Assembly: GCA_023398345.1 (NCBI GenBank)
Contig: JAEWSK010000151.1
Span: 1 to 6,082, forward strand
Origin: Armatimonadota bacterium
GTDB lineage: Bacteria > Armatimonadota > UBA5829
DNA: 6,082 nt
Direction: 5' to 3'
The position numbers and the translations under genes are program-made. Position 1 is the stretch's first letter. Each line of letters opens with the position of its first letter. Positions 5,725 through 6,082 of the stretch are shown here, piece after piece. Under the pieces are notes generated by a model that did no database searches, was not told the origin of the DNA, and saw nothing but the letters and a program-made list of their open reading frames with translations.

Positions 5725-6082
5725 TTGCCACATATCATTGCTACGGTTATTGACGCGGCGGATATTCGCGCGTATGAGTGTATGCTGCCGAAGTCCGAGG
5801 TTGTTTCGTTGATTGCCGCGCGTCTTGCCGACATGATTCACCTTCCTACAATCGGGCCGGATGGCCGACCGATGAACTATGGGTTGATACCCAAAGGCGG
5901 TGCGCTCCTTGATCCTGATGCGACATTAGGCGAGCTTAATTTGCCGAGTCCGCTTACGATGCGATTAGTGCCGGAGATTTCTGCAGGCGCGGATGATTTA
6001 CTTCCTTCGGACTGTGCGGATGACGAATCGCTGTCCGAAATAGTCGTAGGCGAGCCGGTCGCTTTGGTACACGATACAGAGC
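5725..6082 (+). CDS. Partial protein with an N-terminal ubiquitin-like (YukD/EsaB-type) domain
   Basis: The frame is open from a TTG behind AGGAGGTG to the right edge, giving 119 residues with no stop; the 3' end is missing. Residues about 3-85 fit a beta-grasp fold. They run as an N-terminal strand (HIIATVIDA), a second strand, an amphipathic helix (KSEVVSLIAARLADMIHL), then NYGLIPKGGALLD, DATLGELNL and a last strand TMRLVPEI. The helix followed by a 'TLxEL' segment and a final short strand is the pattern of YukD/EsaB ubiquitin-like proteins. Residues 86-119 are an acidic linker with 10 Asp/Glu and no Lys/Arg, so more protein follows, perhaps another domain. No C-terminal diglycine is seen in the visible part. 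It is transcribed away from radA. YukD-like proteins occur in type VII secretion loci and in bacterial ubiquitin-like E1/E2/JAB loci; which applies here cannot be told. The assignment rests on pattern resemblance, not a search. Confidence 0.62.
   Translation, partial: MPHIIATVIDAADIRAYECMLPKSEVVSLIAARLADMIHLPTIGPDGRPMNYGLIPKGGALLDPDATLGELNLPSPLTMRLVPEISAGADDLLPSDCADDESLSEIVVGEPVALVHDTE

Noticed and set aside
5602..5841. 79-codon minus-strand open frame in the divergent region.
   Set aside because: It overlaps the ribosome binding site and the well-supported plus-strand ubiquitin-like frame, and has no recognisable domain.
1..6082. CRISPR arrays, tRNA or rRNA genes, insertion sequences, phage attachment sites.
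   Set aside because: No spaced direct-repeat array, cloverleaf, transposase frame or terminal inverted repeats were seen anywhere in the window.

Overview
This is a bacterial chromosomal window of roughly balanced base composition. RadA/Sms and the stand-alone BirA ligase point to Bacteria. The phosphoglycerate mutase is of the archaeal (ApgM) type, which also occurs in scattered bacterial lineages. TTG starts with good ribosome binding sites occur in two genes. I cannot name the organism. A deep-branching or metagenome-derived lineage such as Armatimonadota or Chloroflexota would fit, but that is only a guess.

From about 5605 down to 317, five complete housekeeping genes lie head to tail on the minus strand. 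In transcription order they are radA (DNA repair ATPase), nadA (quinolinate synthase), nadC (quinolinate phosphoribosyltransferase), birA (biotin-protein ligase without a DNA-binding domain) and apgM (cofactor-independent phosphoglycerate mutase). nadA and nadC overlap by 4 bases, and nadC and birA abut as TAAATG. These three therefore form the tight core, giving two consecutive steps of de novo NAD synthesis plus a biotin ligase. The first NAD enzyme (NadB or an aspartate dehydrogenase) is not in the window. radA is separated from nadA by an 88-base gap holding four copies of the hexamer GCGAAA in both orientations and an AT-rich palindrome, a possible operator. birA is separated from apgM by a 117-base gap with a hairpin followed by a U-rich run, so apgM may be partly uncoupled from the genes before it.

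radA has a sigma70-like promoter (TTGAAC, 17-base spacer, TAAAAT) whose predicted start site falls one base before the conserved MAK start codon. No Shine-Dalgarno sequence precedes that codon, so a leaderless transcript is predicted.

Positions 1-316, downstream of apgM, contain no supported gene. They hold a strong 13-bp hairpin and two further minus-strand hairpins followed by U5 and U6 runs, a likely tandem terminator array.

Positions 5725-6082 carry the start of a plus-strand gene, divergent from radA and cut by the window edge. It has a perfect AGGAGGTG ribosome binding site before a TTG start. Its first ~85 residues look like a YukD/EsaB-type ubiquitin-like beta-grasp domain, followed by an acidic linker. 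This is the only part of the window that suggests a less ordinary system, such as a bacterial ubiquitin-like or type VII secretion-related locus. The genes that would decide it lie to the right of the window.
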